DNA of 64,000 nt, taken from NCBI GenBank assembly GCA_964385695.1, contig CAYLQA010000003.1:84534-148533 (forward strand), read 5' to 3'. Origin of the DNA: CAYLQA01 sp964385695 (lineage in GTDB: Bacteria; Desulfobacterota; Desulfobulbia; Desulfobulbales; Desulfurivibrionaceae). Below the pieces are notes generated by a model. The model did no database searches. It was not told the origin of the DNA and saw nothing but the letters and a program-made list of their open reading frames with translations. How positions within the stretch are numbered: the stretch's first letter is position 1; each line of letters starts with the position of its first letter. Shown in pieces: positions 52,690 to 61,418 of this stretch. Made by a program: the position numbers and the translations under genes.

Positions 52690-54765
52690 TCACTGATTCA
52701 GTGAATACATCTTGGAAAAATCACCGACCTCTAAAAAGAGTTGAGCGATTTTAGTCAGCAGGTTCAAGCGGTTATTGCGCACGGCCTCATCATCCACCAT
52801 GACCATGACATCATCAAAGAAGTTATCCACCGGCTCTTTCATCTTGAGGATGGCGCCCAGGGCAGCTTTATAGTTTTTGCCTGCCAAAAGGGGTTGGGCC
52901 TCTTTGGCCACGGCCTCAAAAGTAGCGTGAAGTTGTTGCTCGGCTCCGCTTTCCAGCAGGTCTTCTTTGATCGTTGTGTCGCTGTTATCCTTGATGATGT
53001 TCATCACCCGCTTGAATGATCCGGCAAGCAGGGTAAAGGCCTCTTGCTTGCTGATAGCCATGAGGGCCTCGATGCGCTTTTTGCAGTCCAGCGGATCGTC
53101 AAATAGGACCGAGGTCGCGGCTTCCACCGCACCCACGGGAACCCCTTGGGCGGTGAGATCATTACAGAAGCGGCCCTTGATAAAATCAATGATCTGTTCC
53201 TTGGCCTCATCGTTGCTGATACTCAGCTTATCTTCATAGAGAGCCAGGGATTCCGCCACCAATGTGTCCAAAGAGACGGTGAACTGTTTTTCCATGATGA
53301 TATGCAGCAACCCCAAGGCCTGGCGCCTGAGACCGAAGGGGTCGGTGGTGCCTGTGGGGGTCTGACCAATGCCAAAACAGCCGCAGATGGTATCAAGCCG
53401 GTCGGCCATGCCGATCAATGCGCCCGGTGTTGACTGGGGCAGTGCGCTGCCGGCCCTGACGGGCAGGTAATGCTCGCAGATGGCCAGGGCAACCTCTTCG
53501 CTCTCCTTGTTGAGGATGGCGTAGTCCTTGCCGATCACTCCCTGCAGTGAGGGGAATTCGCCCACCATATCTGTCAGCAGGTCAGATTTGGCAAGGTGAG
53601 CGCCGCGCTGGGTCGTTTCTTTTTGCTCCGGGGCCAGGCTAACCGCAAGTATGCCGGCCAGGGAAGTCATGCGGTCGGTTTTTTCCAGCATGGTGCCGAG
53701 CTTATGCTGAAAGATGACACCCGAGAGATTTTCCACCCGTTCGGCAAGGGAATGACTCTGGTCTTCCTTGAAAAAGAAAAAGGCATCCTCAAGCCGGGCT
53801 CGAAGCACCCGTTGGTGGCCTTCCGCACCCAGGACATCATCTTTAACCTTGGTGTTGTTTACCGCAATGAAGTGGGGCATGAGTTTGCCATTCTTGTCCA
53901 CCACGGCAAAGTATTTTTGATGCTCCCGCATGGAGGTGATAAGGACCTCTTGGGGCAGCTCTAAAAAACGCTCTTCAAAAGAGCCGCAGATGGCAAAGGG
54001 TTTTTCCACCAAGTTGCTCACCGTGTCCAGCAGCTCCTCATCGGCAAGTACTGTTCCCCCGACCTTGGCTGCGGCTTGGGTTACTGCCTCGCGGACAGCC
54101 TCCCGGCGGACTGCAGGGTCGACCATGACATTGGCCTCGCCCAGCTTTGTAAGGTAGTTGGCAAAATCCTCTACCTCAATGTCATTTTCGCCCATAAAGC
54201 GGTGGCCATTGGTGGTGTTGCCGCTGCTTGTGCCATCCAAGGTAAAGGAAACCGTATCCTTGCCATAGAGGGCTGTAAGCCATTGGATCGGGCGGGCAAA
54301 GTGGATCTGACCGCTGCCCCAGCGCATGGACTTTGGAAAAGGAAGCGCGGTAACCGCCTCGGGCAGGAGGGTGGCGAGCAGATCCAGGGTTTCCTGGCCT
54401 TTTTTCTCCACCTTGACCATCAGATACTCGCCTTTATCGGTCTTGGCAACCTGCAGGTCGCTGATCTCTACACCACGTGATTTGGCAAAGCCGGTGGCCG
54501 CCTTGGTGGGGTTGCCGTCGGCATCAAAAGCGGCCTGCTTTGGCGGTCCGAGCATTTCTTCAACCTTGTCTTCTTGGCGCATATCCAGGTTTTCGATGTG
54601 AATCGCCAAGCGACGCGGGGTGGCAACCGTCTGCACCTTGCCAAAGCCAAGAGCCAATGTGTCGAGTCTGGCTGTAATATTATTTTCGAGTTGGGATAAG
54701 GCTGGCATAATGTAGCCCGCCGGAATCTCTTCGGTGCCTATTTCAAAGAAAAGATCGTTTTGCAT
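52690..54765 (-). CDS. glyS: Glycine-tRNA ligase beta subunit
   Basis: GlyS is the large subunit of the two-chain bacterial glycyl-tRNA synthetase. The 691-residue product starts MQNDLFFEIGTEEIPAGY, as in the family, has GPPKQAAFD and GHRFMGENDIEVEDFANYL in the first half and an HD-like region (AKSDLLTDMVGEFPSLQGVIGKDYA), and ends with a DALR anticodon-type domain (DDVMVMVDDEAVRNNRLNLLTKIAQLF). A longer frame exists upstream, but homologues begin at 54765. No glyQ (alpha subunit) is adjacent; it must be elsewhere. Confidence 0.96.
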   Translation of the reverse strand: MQNDLFFEIGTEEIPAGYIMPALSQLENNITARLDTLALGFGKVQTVATPRRLAIHIENLDMRQEDKVEEMLGPPKQAAFDADGNPTKAATGFAKSRGVEISDLQVAKTDKGEYLMVKVEKKGQETLDLLATLLPEAVTALPFPKSMRWGSGQIHFARPIQWLTALYGKDTVSFTLDGTSSGNTTNGHRFMGENDIEVEDFANYLTKLGEANVMVDPAVRREAVREAVTQAAAKVGGTVLADEELLDTVSNLVEKPFAICGSFEERFLELPQEVLITSMREHQKYFAVVDKNGKLMPHFIAVNNTKVKDDVLGAEGHQRVLRARLEDAFFFFKEDQSHSLAERVENLSGVIFQHKLGTMLEKTDRMTSLAGILAVSLAPEQKETTQRGAHLAKSDLLTDMVGEFPSLQGVIGKDYAILNKESEEVALAICEHYLPVRAGSALPQSTPGALIGMADRLDTICGCFGIGQTPTGTTDPFGLRRQALGLLHIIMEKQFTVSLDTLVAESLALYEDKLSISNDEAKEQIIDFIKGRFCNDLTAQGVPVGAVEAATSVLFDDPLDCKKRIEALMAISKQEAFTLLAGSFKRVMNIIKDNSDTTIKEDLLESGAEQQLHATFEAVAKEAQPLLAGKNYKAALGAILKMKEPVDNFFDDVMVMVDDEAVRNNRLNLLTKIAQLFLEVGDFSKMYSLNQ

Positions 54766-54787
54766 TGCTGGGTCTCGTTCGTTGTTT

Positions 54788-55549
54788 CTATTGTTCAAGC
54801 TGTTGCGTGTTTTCCGGCCAGGTGAGCGAGGCAAAGGTGGTGAATCCTTGGGAGAAGTTTTCCACCTGCACGGAAAACCATTTGATATCCGTGTGTTTTT
54901 TTAGTTTTTCACCCAGGGCCTTGCTGATGCTTTCTACGGAAAGTGCCTGGTCGCTGCATTGTTTTTCCGCCGAAGGCCAGCACAGGTCATGGTTGGTCAC
55001 CTCTTCCACCATTTTGATCAGGTCCTCAATCCAGATAAAATGCAGAAACCTGAGGCTGATGGTGGCCAGACCCCAATGTCCTAAGGAGCGGGGCAGCCCA
55101 TCATCCACTTGGGTGGGGAGAGGGGGGGAGATGGGGACCTCTACAGTGAGGACCAGATCGTCAAGGTTATCCAGCGAGCCGTGCATTTTGCACTGGTACT
55201 CGCCAATCCCCACGGCTCTTCCATGGCCGGTATCCCTTTTTAAAAAATAGGGAAACTCCATCTCCAGGTGAGATTCCTCTGCCTGGAGTTTCGCCTTCAT
55301 CTCTTCCAGGATGACGTGAACACTTTTCAGGTTGATCTCCCCGTGAAAGCGGTTGAGGATTTCAACAAAGCGGCTCATGTGCGTCCCCTTGAAGTGATGG
55401 GGGAGGTTAACATACATATTGACCGTGGCCACGGTTTTTTGATTTTTTTGGGATCTGTCCAACACCGTGACCGGGTAGGAAATGTTTTTGACGCCAACTT
55501 TTTTTATGTTGATGCGGCGATGGTCCCGCTGGCCTTGGATATCCTTCAT
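54788..55549 (-). CDS. FolE2-like protein (GTP cyclohydrolase IB family) without the catalytic Cys motif
   Basis: The N-terminal half follows FolE2: MKDIQGQRDHRRINIKKVGV, LPHHFKGTHMSRFVEIL and a FPYF segment. The second half retains GHWG...ISLRF and WIEDLIKMVEEV, which align with the His and Glu metal ligands. The active-site CPCSKEIS motif is missing: the matching place reads PISPPLPTQVDD. The C-terminal HNHSA-type stretch is also replaced. It is therefore unlikely to make dihydroneopterin triphosphate in the normal way. It is 22 bases ahead of glyS and has no visible ribosome-binding site; its start lies just behind a terminator. Confidence 0.75.
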   Translation of the reverse strand: MKDIQGQRDHRRINIKKVGVKNISYPVTVLDRSQKNQKTVATVNMYVNLPHHFKGTHMSRFVEILNRFHGEINLKSVHVILEEMKAKLQAEESHLEMEFPYFLKRDTGHGRAVGIGEYQCKMHGSLDNLDDLVLTVEVPISPPLPTQVDDGLPRSLGHWGLATISLRFLHFIWIEDLIKMVEEVTNHDLCWPSAEKQCSDQALSVESISKALGEKLKKHTDIKWFSVQVENFSQGFTTFASLTWPENTQQLEQ

Positions 55550-55557
55550 TTTTACAT

Positions 55558-55622
55558 AAAAAAGCCTCGGTCCGGGGCGTGACTTGGTCGGTCACGGTAA
55601 CATCCCGGAAACAGAGGCTTTT
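55558..55622 (-). terminator. Terminator after the orphan response regulator
   Basis: On the minus strand AAAAGCCTC pairs with GAGGCTTTTTT, with inner pairs CCGGA/TCCGG and CGTGAC/GTCACG. The structure ends in six T. It is a strong terminator for the galT/response-regulator side and lies directly before the FolE2-like start. Confidence 0.7.
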
Positions 55623-55647
55623 CTTGCTCCCTGGTTGTGGTCTTTTT

Positions 55648-55998
55648 CTAGCTCAGGTGTTTTTTTACCGCTGCCTTCAACTCGTCCAGATTCGATGACT
55701 TGACAATATACTCGTCAGAGGCCCAGGTTGCCAGGTCTTGTTTGAACTCCTGGTAGGCGGAGCTCAGGATGACCGGCATGGTGGGGTTCTTTTCTTTGAT
55801 CTGCCTTAAGGCATCGATCCCGTTAATGCCGGGCATGTTGATGTCAAGAATGATCAGGTCAGGGGTGACGATGTGCAACTTCTCAAGCGCCTCCTCTCCG
55901 GACAGGGCGGAGTGCACTTCGTATCCTTCCTCTTCAAGCTCTTCGCGGTAGAGGAGATGGATGCTCTCTTCGTCGTCTACCAATAATATTTTTTTCAT
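55648..55998 (-). CDS. Single-domain response regulator
   Basis: A 116-residue receiver domain without output domain. DDEE (acidic pocket), the phosphoacceptor in LIILDINMPGINGIDAL, the Ser in ILSSAYQE and the Lys in YIVKSSNLDELKAAV are all present. No histidine kinase is nearby, so it is an orphan; partners cannot be told from sequence. It follows galT by 33 bases and has GAGGGA before the ATG. Confidence 0.9.
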   Translation of the reverse strand: MKKILLVDDEESIHLLYREELEEEGYEVHSALSGEEALEKLHIVTPDLIILDINMPGINGIDALRQIKEKNPTMPVILSSAYQEFKQDLATWASDEYIVKSSNLDELKAAVKKHLS

Positions 55999-56031
55999 GG
56001 CGTCCCTCGATAGTAGGAGGCGTTTTTTATA

Positions 56032-57033
56032 TTATATCTCAGCGTCTTTCAGATAGCGAGCCGCCTCTTCCGGCGGAATGGGATTGATGTAAAATCCCGA
56101 TCCCCACTCAAAGCCGGCGATCATGGTCAGCTTGGGCATGATCTCAAAATGCCAGTGGTAATGCTCGAGTGGCTGTGACCTGAGGGGCGCGCCGTGTAAA
56201 ACAAAGTTATAGGGCACGTTGGGAATGCATTTATCCAGACGGCGCATGCATACCGAGAAGATTTCTGAAAGTGCCTGGTAATGATCTTCATCCATGGACA
56301 GGTAGGATGAGGCGTGTTGCTTGGGCAGAATCCACATCTCAAAAGGAGAGCGCGGAGCGTAGGGCACAATGGCCACAAAGAAATCGTTTTGCGCAATAAG
56401 GCGAACGTCTTGCTTGATCTCCTGACGGATGATGTCGCAGAAGATGCAGCGCTCTTTGTATTTGTAATAAGAGAGGCTTCCCTCAAGCTCCGAGGAGATC
56501 ATGCGCGGGACAATGGGCAGGGCGATGAGCTGGGAGTGTGAATGCTCCAGGGAGGCGCCGGCAGCCGCACCGAAGTTTTTGAAGATCATCACGTAGCGGA
56601 AGCGCGGGTCCTGGGCCAGGTCCAAGAGTCGATCGCGAAAGGCCCAGAAGACCTTGGTCATCCGCTCCGGCGGAAGTTCGCTGAAGTTTTCGTTATGATC
56701 CGGGGTCTCGATGATAACCTCATGGGCCCCGATGCCGTTCATTTTGTCGTAAAGACCTTCGCCTTCCTTGTTCAGTTCCCCTTCTATGACCAAGGCGGGA
56801 TATTTGTTCGGAACCACCCGGAGGTCCCAACCCGGTTTGTTGGGGCCATGTCCGGCTGCCTTGCTGTAACTCAAAACCTCCGGCGGCGTGGTGGACTCGT
56901 TGCCTGGGCAGAGTGGGCAAAAACCGCCTTTTACCGAGTTTTTTTCAACGATGAAGTCGGTGGGGCGTTTGCCGCGTTCGCTGGAGATAATGATCCAGCG
57001 GCCGATGATGGGGTCTTTGCGCAGTTCGGGCAT
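56032..57033 (-). CDS. galT: Galactose-1-phosphate uridylyltransferase family protein
   Basis: GalT exchanges UMP between UDP-glucose and galactose-1-phosphate. The histidine-triad-like active site is visible as EHSHSQLIALP, zinc-type cysteines in FCPLCPGNE and CIFCDI, and the second HIT-like part has HYHWHFEIMPK. The start at 57033 (MPELRKDPIIGRWII) is the usual N-terminus and gives 333 residues; the longer frame overlaps dksA. No gal operon surrounds it, so it may serve nucleotide-sugar supply for polysaccharide. Confidence 0.9.
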   Translation of the reverse strand: MPELRKDPIIGRWIIISSERGKRPTDFIVEKNSVKGGFCPLCPGNESTTPPEVLSYSKAAGHGPNKPGWDLRVVPNKYPALVIEGELNKEGEGLYDKMNGIGAHEVIIETPDHNENFSELPPERMTKVFWAFRDRLLDLAQDPRFRYVMIFKNFGAAAGASLEHSHSQLIALPIVPRMISSELEGSLSYYKYKERCIFCDIIRQEIKQDVRLIAQNDFFVAIVPYAPRSPFEMWILPKQHASSYLSMDEDHYQALSEIFSVCMRRLDKCIPNVPYNFVLHGAPLRSQPLEHYHWHFEIMPKLTMIAGFEWGSGFYINPIPPEEAARYLKDAEI

Positions 57034-57038
57034 GGTTA

Positions 57039-57401
57039 TCAGCCTTTTTGTGACTTCTCCTTGTTCTCCTGCTGGGTCTTGCACTCAATGCAGAGGGTGG
57101 TCACCGGCCGGGCTTCAAGCCGCTTGTTCGAGATGTCGTCTCCGCACTCATCGCAGATGCCGTAGGTGTCCTCATCGATACGCTCAATGGCCTCTTTGAT
57201 TTTGGAGAGCAGCTTGCGCTCCCTGTCGCGAATCCGTAATTCGAAACTGCGGTCAGACTCGGCGCTGGCCCTGTCGGTGGGGTCAGGGTAATTATCTGTA
57301 TGGTCGGACATCTCGTGCATGGTCTTTTCGGCCTCGGAAAGAAGGTCGTTGCTCATGCCCTCAAGTTTTTTGCGAAAGTACTCTAGTTTCTCTTGCTTCA
57401 C
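57039..57401 (-). CDS. DksA/TraR family zinc-finger protein
   Basis: A 120-residue protein: N-terminal coiled coil with DPTDRASAESD (the acidic tip) and a zinc finger CDECGDDISNKRLEARPVTTLC followed by Cys (written here in part as CDEC and CIEC). DksA-type proteins enter the RNA polymerase secondary channel and act with ppGpp. The start is GTG at 57401 with GGGAG eight bases upstream. It lies between moaC and galT, five bases ahead of galT. Confidence 0.92.
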   Translation of the reverse strand: MKQEKLEYFRKKLEGMSNDLLSEAEKTMHEMSDHTDNYPDPTDRASAESDRSFELRIRDRERKLLSKIKEAIERIDEDTYGICDECGDDISNKRLEARPVTTLCIECKTQQENKEKSQKG

Positions 57402-57447
57402 AGTAAATCTCCCTATTGCTACGACATAACGTCTGCCAGGCGTTTTT

Positions 57448-57945
57448 TTACGCCCTTTGGAACGTCCCGCTTTTGCCGCCGGTTTTTCGCAAGAGCTTGA
57501 TATCGTTGATTATCATGCCCTTGTCAACCGCTTTACACATGTCATAAATGGTAAGGGCCGCGACAGAGACGGCCGTAAGTGCCTCCATCTCTACCCCGGT
57601 CTTGCCGGTAATGCCAACTGTTGCTTTTATGTCAATGGAATGCGTCTGTTCTTGTAGCTCAAAGTCAACTTCCACTTTATTGATGGCTAAGGGATGGGTC
57701 AAGGGAATTAAGTCATCAACCTTTTTTGCCGCCATTATTCCGGCAATGCGGGCAACCCCTAAAACGTCACCTTTGGCGATATCTCCCGCCTTGACCAAGT
57801 CAAAGGCCTCGGGTGAAAGGGTGATGCTGCCGGCAGCGGTTGCCTCGCGAGTGGTTTCAATCTTGCCCCCCACGTCAACCATGCGCGCATTGCCGGCATC
57901 GTCAAAGTGGGTAAGTGGGTTGTGTCCTTGCTTGGAGTCGCTCAT
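57448..57945 (-). CDS. moaC: Cyclic pyranopterin monophosphate synthase MoaC
   Basis: MoaC makes cyclic pyranopterin monophosphate, the first stable intermediate of molybdenum cofactor. The 165-residue product has LTHFDDAGNARMVDVG at the start, DLIPLTHPLAINKVEVDF (family usually LCHP, here Thr) and GVEMEALTAVSVAALTIYDMCKA, which holds the catalytic Lys. It overlaps no neighbour and is 14 bases after dnaJ. No other moa gene is in the window. Confidence 0.96.
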   Translation of the reverse strand: MSDSKQGHNPLTHFDDAGNARMVDVGGKIETTREATAAGSITLSPEAFDLVKAGDIAKGDVLGVARIAGIMAAKKVDDLIPLTHPLAINKVEVDFELQEQTHSIDIKATVGITGKTGVEMEALTAVSVAALTIYDMCKAVDKGMIINDIKLLRKTGGKSGTFQRA

Positions 57946-57959
57946 CTGTCAACCTGCTG

Positions 57960-59075
57960 TCAAGCCGTTTTGCCCTGGAAGAATTTTTTGAAAAATCCCT
58001 GTTCCTCGCAACCGTTCTTGTCCAGTTCGGCAAATTCTTTAAGGAGCTCTTTTTGTTTCTTGCACAGCTTTTTCGGGATAATCACCTTGATCTCTACAAG
58101 CATGTTGCCCCGGCCGCCGCCTCGGAGGCTGGGAACACCCTCGGCTCTGATGGTGAAAATCTTGCCCGGTTGAGTGCCTGCTGGGATCTTGAGTTCGTGG
58201 GAGCCATGGACCGTGGGCACCTCAATGCTGTCGCCCAGGGTGGCTTGGGTGATGGTGAGGGGGATTTGGCAGAGGATCTCGCTGCCGTGCCGCTTGAAAA
58301 ACTCGTGCTCGTCAACATAGATGATTACATAGAGATCCCCGGGGGGGCCGCCTTTGCGCCCGCCTTCTCCCTCACCCCGCAAGCGCATGCGGGCGCCGGA
58401 GTCTACCCCGGCCGGGATCTTTAAAGATACCTTTTTGCTCTTGTTGACCAGGCCTTCGCCGTTACAGTCGGTACACGGGTCGGTGATCATCTGGCCTTCG
58501 CCGTGACAATGGGGGCAGGTGGTTTGCACTCTGAACATGCCCTGGGCATGGATAACCTGTCCGCGACCGTTACAGGTTGAACAGGTCTCGGCTTTATGCC
58601 CCGGCCTCAGTCCTGTTCCTTCACAGGTCCAGCAGGTGTCTTTCTTGGTGAGTTCCAGTTCTTTTTCCACACCATGGATTGCCTCCATGAAATCAATGGA
58701 AAGGTCATAGCGCAGATCATTGCCCTGAACCGGACCTTGACGGCGGGAACCACCTCCGCGGCCGCCAAAACCACCGCCGAACATCTCTCCGAAAATGTCG
58801 CCAAAGCTTGAGAAGATGTCGTTGAAGTCGCCTGGTCCGCTGTAGCCGCTGTCTTTGAGTCCGGCCATGCCGTAGCGGTCGTATATTTTTCTTTTGTCGA
58901 GGTCGCCTAAGACCTCATAGGCCTCGGTTGCGGACTTGAATTTTTCTTCCGCCTCGCTGTTATCCGGATTGCGGTCCGGATGGTACTTCATAGCCAGTTT
59001 GCGGTAGGCCTTTTTGATATCGTCTGCGCTTGCGTCCGCTGAAACCCCAAGGGTGTTGTAAAAATCTCTTTCCAT
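57960..59075 (-). CDS. dnaJ: Chaperone protein DnaJ
   Basis: DnaJ stimulates DnaK ATPase and delivers unfolded proteins. The J domain (residues 1-70) has HPDRNPDN, followed by a Gly/Phe-rich region (GGGFGGRGGGSRRQG), four zinc-binding repeats (CWTCEGTG, CSTCNGRG, CPHCHGEG, CTDCNGEG), and the C-terminal substrate domains. It has 371 residues. It is three bases after rpoZ. No dnaK or grpE is nearby. Confidence 0.97.
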   Translation of the reverse strand: MERDFYNTLGVSADASADDIKKAYRKLAMKYHPDRNPDNSEAEEKFKSATEAYEVLGDLDKRKIYDRYGMAGLKDSGYSGPGDFNDIFSSFGDIFGEMFGGGFGGRGGGSRRQGPVQGNDLRYDLSIDFMEAIHGVEKELELTKKDTCWTCEGTGLRPGHKAETCSTCNGRGQVIHAQGMFRVQTTCPHCHGEGQMITDPCTDCNGEGLVNKSKKVSLKIPAGVDSGARMRLRGEGEGGRKGGPPGDLYVIIYVDEHEFFKRHGSEILCQIPLTITQATLGDSIEVPTVHGSHELKIPAGTQPGKIFTIRAEGVPSLRGGGRGNMLVEIKVIIPKKLCKKQKELLKEFAELDKNGCEEQGFFKKFFQGKTA

Positions 59076-59078
59076 TGC

Positions 59079-59360
59079 TTAGGCAGAAGTCTCTTCCGTT
59101 TTTTCTTCGGTTTCGGCCGCAGTCTCTTCCCCTGCAGCCTCTTCGGTATCAAGTCTGTCATAGGCCTGGAGGTTGTCAAAGCTCACGTCCCCTGTAGCGA
59201 TTTCCCGCAGGGTGGAGACAACTTCCTTGTTCTTGCACTTGACCAGAAAGGGCTGGCCTTTGCGGTGTTGTTTGATTCTTTCCACGGCGAGGTGGATAAG
59301 GGCGAACCGGTTTTCGTTACCGATTTGGCTTAAGCAGTCTTCTACTGTTATGCGGGCCAT
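59079..59360 (-). CDS. rpoZ: RNA polymerase omega subunit
   Basis: Omega helps assemble and stabilise RNA polymerase. The 93-residue product begins MARITVEDCLSQIGNENRFALIHLAVERI, the classical pattern, and continues with VSTLREIATGD. The tail is Glu/Thr-rich. A frame-extending start at 59393 is rejected because homologues begin at 59360 and GGAGG is ten bases before it. It is the first gene of the rpoZ-dnaJ-moaC-dksA/traR-galT group. No gmk or spoT is adjacent. Confidence 0.96.
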   Translation of the reverse strand: MARITVEDCLSQIGNENRFALIHLAVERIKQHRKGQPFLVKCKNKEVVSTLREIATGDVSFDNLQAYDRLDTEEAAGEETAAETEEKTEETSA

Positions 59361-59417
59361 AACTGAAAACATCCTCCAAAAAGTGTTTACCATTTGCGCA
59401 TCAGGTCAAACTGAAAA

Positions 59418-59445
59418 AGTATAATCTATCTGTCCAGATTGGCAA
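59418..59445 (-). promoter_or_regulatory. Promoter for rpoZ
   Basis: On the minus strand TTGCCA and TATACT are separated by 16 bases, about 60 bases before the rpoZ start. This is the only convincing promoter in this gap. Confidence 0.55.
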
Positions 59446-59708
59446 ATGTTTTTTGCATCCTGTCTCTTTAGCTGTCAGGCAGAGGCTGAGGTGGAGAGGG
59501 GATTGAAAAGAATTTTTTTGGCATGGAAAGTGCATATTTAACCGGGTGTCCGCGCCATTTTGGAGACAATTGAAGGAAATTGGCAATGGTACAACGAAAA
59601 AAATTCCTATTCTGCCGCTTGTTTGCGGAGGAGAGGGCATGAGGCACGGAATTTTATTCCTAGCCGCAGGCCTTGGACATTATGACAAATCATTGACAGG
59701 TGACGAAT
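59446..59708. other. Intergenic stretch upstream of the FlgO-like cluster
   Basis: No clear gene lies here. The plus strand shows GGAGGAGA at 59627-59634 and an ATG at 59639, but that frame runs out of phase through the lipoprotein gene and its peptide has no recognisable features. I find no convincing sigma-70, sigma-28 or sigma-54 promoter on the plus strand. Confidence 0.35.
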
Positions 59709-59951
59709 ATGCAGAAAATTCTGGCAATACTTCTCTTGTCCCTCTGTGCTGCCTGTTCCGGCGGGGTGCACAGTTCCTTGGTGGAGATGGAGATGCGGAT
59801 TGCCTCGCCGGCCATGGGCTGGGGAGACAGCGGTGTGCCAGTGGTTTATCCGGCCCAAGGCAACCCCAATGGAGACCCCATGGTGCAGGCCTATGGTCCG
59901 AGCTGGGAGAACATGGAAAAGGACCTGGTAAACTACAATTTTAACCCCTAA
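59709..59951 (+). CDS. Small predicted lipoprotein
   Basis: An 80-residue product with a signal peptide (MQKILAILLLSLCAAC) ending in a Cys that fits lipoprotein processing, then a short mature chain with little secondary structure, rich in Pro, Gly and Asn. AGGTGA precedes the ATG. I recognise no family. It begins a run of four exported proteins spaced 19-33 bases apart or less, so it likely acts with the FlgO-like proteins in the outer membrane. Confidence 0.75.
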   Translation: MQKILAILLLSLCAACSGGVHSSLVEMEMRIASPAMGWGDSGVPVVYPAQGNPNGDPMVQAYGPSWENMEKDLVNYNFNP

Positions 59952-59969
59952 AAGTGCAAGGAGGATTTC

Positions 59970-60791
59970 ATGATGAAAAAGAAGGTAGGGGCAATTCTTT
60001 TTTTTGCCAGCTTTTTTTGCGGATCCATGTTTTGCGCAGCACAACAATCTAAGGTGTCTGATGACGGTTATTTGCAGCCCGAAAAGTATGAGGAAAAAGA
60101 GTTGGATGTAGACCAGTCGTATACATATAGGCCCTACTTTTATAATTACCCACATGCCATTCCACCTGACTACGTTTTTCGTACCGGGCGTGTTTTTTCA
60201 CCGACCAATATGAAGGCAAAAGGTGCTCCGGCCTCTGCCAATCAGGATGTGACGGCTACCGTTAATGTAAGCGGGCAGGGGGGCAGCCTTGCCAAGCAGG
60301 TTCGGGAGTTGGGCAGGCAATTGCTGGCCACATCGGGGGAGGATGTGCGGGATGAGTATGCCGTGACCGTCTCAACCTTTGTCAATCTGAACAACCTTTA
60401 TGCCACCTCGGCCTTTGGTCGTTACCTCAGTGAGCAGCTTGTGACCGAGTTGCAGCAGCAGGGGCTTGAGGTGGTCGAGGTCCGCAAGACTCCGGGCATT
60501 ATGATCAGCAAAGGGCATGGCGAGTATGGCCTTTCCCGTGACATGGATGAGTTGAGTTTTGCCCAGGATGCCCAGGCCATGGTTGTGGGCACCTATACCG
60601 TGGCCGAGGGAGAGATCATGATCAATGCCCGGCTCTTGAGAAACGGAGACAATATGGTGCTCTCTTCGGCAAGCCTGGTGCTGCCTGTCACGAATTTGAC
60701 AGCAAGGCTCCTTGCCGATGAGGGAGTGCCAGTGGGCAGCGGCACCACCGTGAGTCTGCAGGGTTTTGATGAGGAAAAACTCGGCCAATAA
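59970..60791 (+). CDS. FlgO-family exported protein
   Basis: The 273-residue product has an N-terminal signal peptide (about 1-24) and, from about residue 105, a FlgO-type domain: SLAKQVRELGRQL, NLNNLYATSAFGRYLSEQLV, LEVVEVRK and AQAMVVGTYTVAEGEIMINARLL. FlgO is an outer-membrane protein linked to flagellar stability in Vibrio. Residues 25-104 are a Tyr/Pro-rich region without family. AGGAGG is five bases before the first of two ATGs. The next gene has the same domain. Confidence 0.8.
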   Translation: MMKKKVGAILFFASFFCGSMFCAAQQSKVSDDGYLQPEKYEEKELDVDQSYTYRPYFYNYPHAIPPDYVFRTGRVFSPTNMKAKGAPASANQDVTATVNVSGQGGSLAKQVRELGRQLLATSGEDVRDEYAVTVSTFVNLNNLYATSAFGRYLSEQLVTELQQQGLEVVEVRKTPGIMISKGHGEYGLSRDMDELSFAQDAQAMVVGTYTVAEGEIMINARLLRNGDNMVLSSASLVLPVTNLTARLLADEGVPVGSGTTVSLQGFDEEKLGQ

Positions 60792-60823
60792 TAGTGGGAA
60801 CGGGTCAATAAAGGGGAATGGGT

Positions 60824-61408
60824 ATGCAGGTAAGAGTAAAATTGACAGTGCTGGCGTTTCTGCTTCTGCTTCTGGCGGGAGGATGTTCCAGCAAGGGTAG
60901 CACCGGCGGGACCGTTTCGGTGCTCACCCCGGATTTTTTTGGAGTCGGGGAAGATTTGGCCGTGCAGTTGTTTGGCAACCTTAGGCAGAGGTCTGCCGGA
61001 CAGCGCCTGATATTAACCACGGTGGTGGATATCGATAACCTGTATGCCACCTCCCGTTTCGGTCGGACCCTGACCGAGTCTCTTTCAACCAGCCTCTTCC
61101 GCCACGGTTTCGGTGTGGTGGAAATTCGTAAGGCTTCCCGGATCTTGGTGCGTTCCCAGGCCGGTGAGCTGATGCTCAGTCGTGATGCCAAGCTGTTGGC
61201 CAGTGATCAGAATGCCAATGTGATCCTTACCGGCACCTACTCCCTGACTCCGCAGACGGTTATTGTCAACCTTAAATTGACCGATGCCGCCTCGCAACAG
61301 GTTCTTTCCGTTGCCGGGATGGAGCTGCAGCGCAGCATGACCATTAATCATTTGTTGGCTGCAGGTCCCGGCGGGAGCGGTACGCTGCTTTCCGCCTATG
61401 AGCGATAG
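60824..61408 (+). CDS. FlgO-family lipoprotein
   Basis: A 194-residue product with a lipoprotein signal (VLAFLLLLLAGGC) and a FlgO-type domain: NLYATSRFGRTLTESLSTSL, FGVVEIRKASRIL and ANVILTGTYSLTPQTVIVNLKL. It shares NLYATSxFGR and VVE(V/I)RK with the preceding protein, so the two are paralogues. The ATG at 60824 is chosen because AAGGGG is seven bases upstream; an ATG at 60818 is too close to that site. Confidence 0.8.
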   Translation: MQVRVKLTVLAFLLLLLAGGCSSKGSTGGTVSVLTPDFFGVGEDLAVQLFGNLRQRSAGQRLILTTVVDIDNLYATSRFGRTLTESLSTSLFRHGFGVVEIRKASRILVRSQAGELMLSRDAKLLASDQNANVILTGTYSLTPQTVIVNLKLTDAASQQVLSVAGMELQRSMTINHLLAAGPGGSGTLLSAYER

Positions 61409-61418
61409 GAGAGAGATG

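Noticed and set aside
52527..52754. 75-codon plus-strand frame over the hairpin element
   Set aside because: It is explained by the inverted repeats and runs into the end of glyS; no ribosome-binding site.
59639..59944. Frame starting MRHGILFLAAG with a strong GGAGGAGA site
   Set aside because: It runs out of phase through the lipoprotein gene, which has a convincing signal peptide; the continuation is Arg/Gly/Trp-rich and shadow-like. A very short leader peptide is not excluded.
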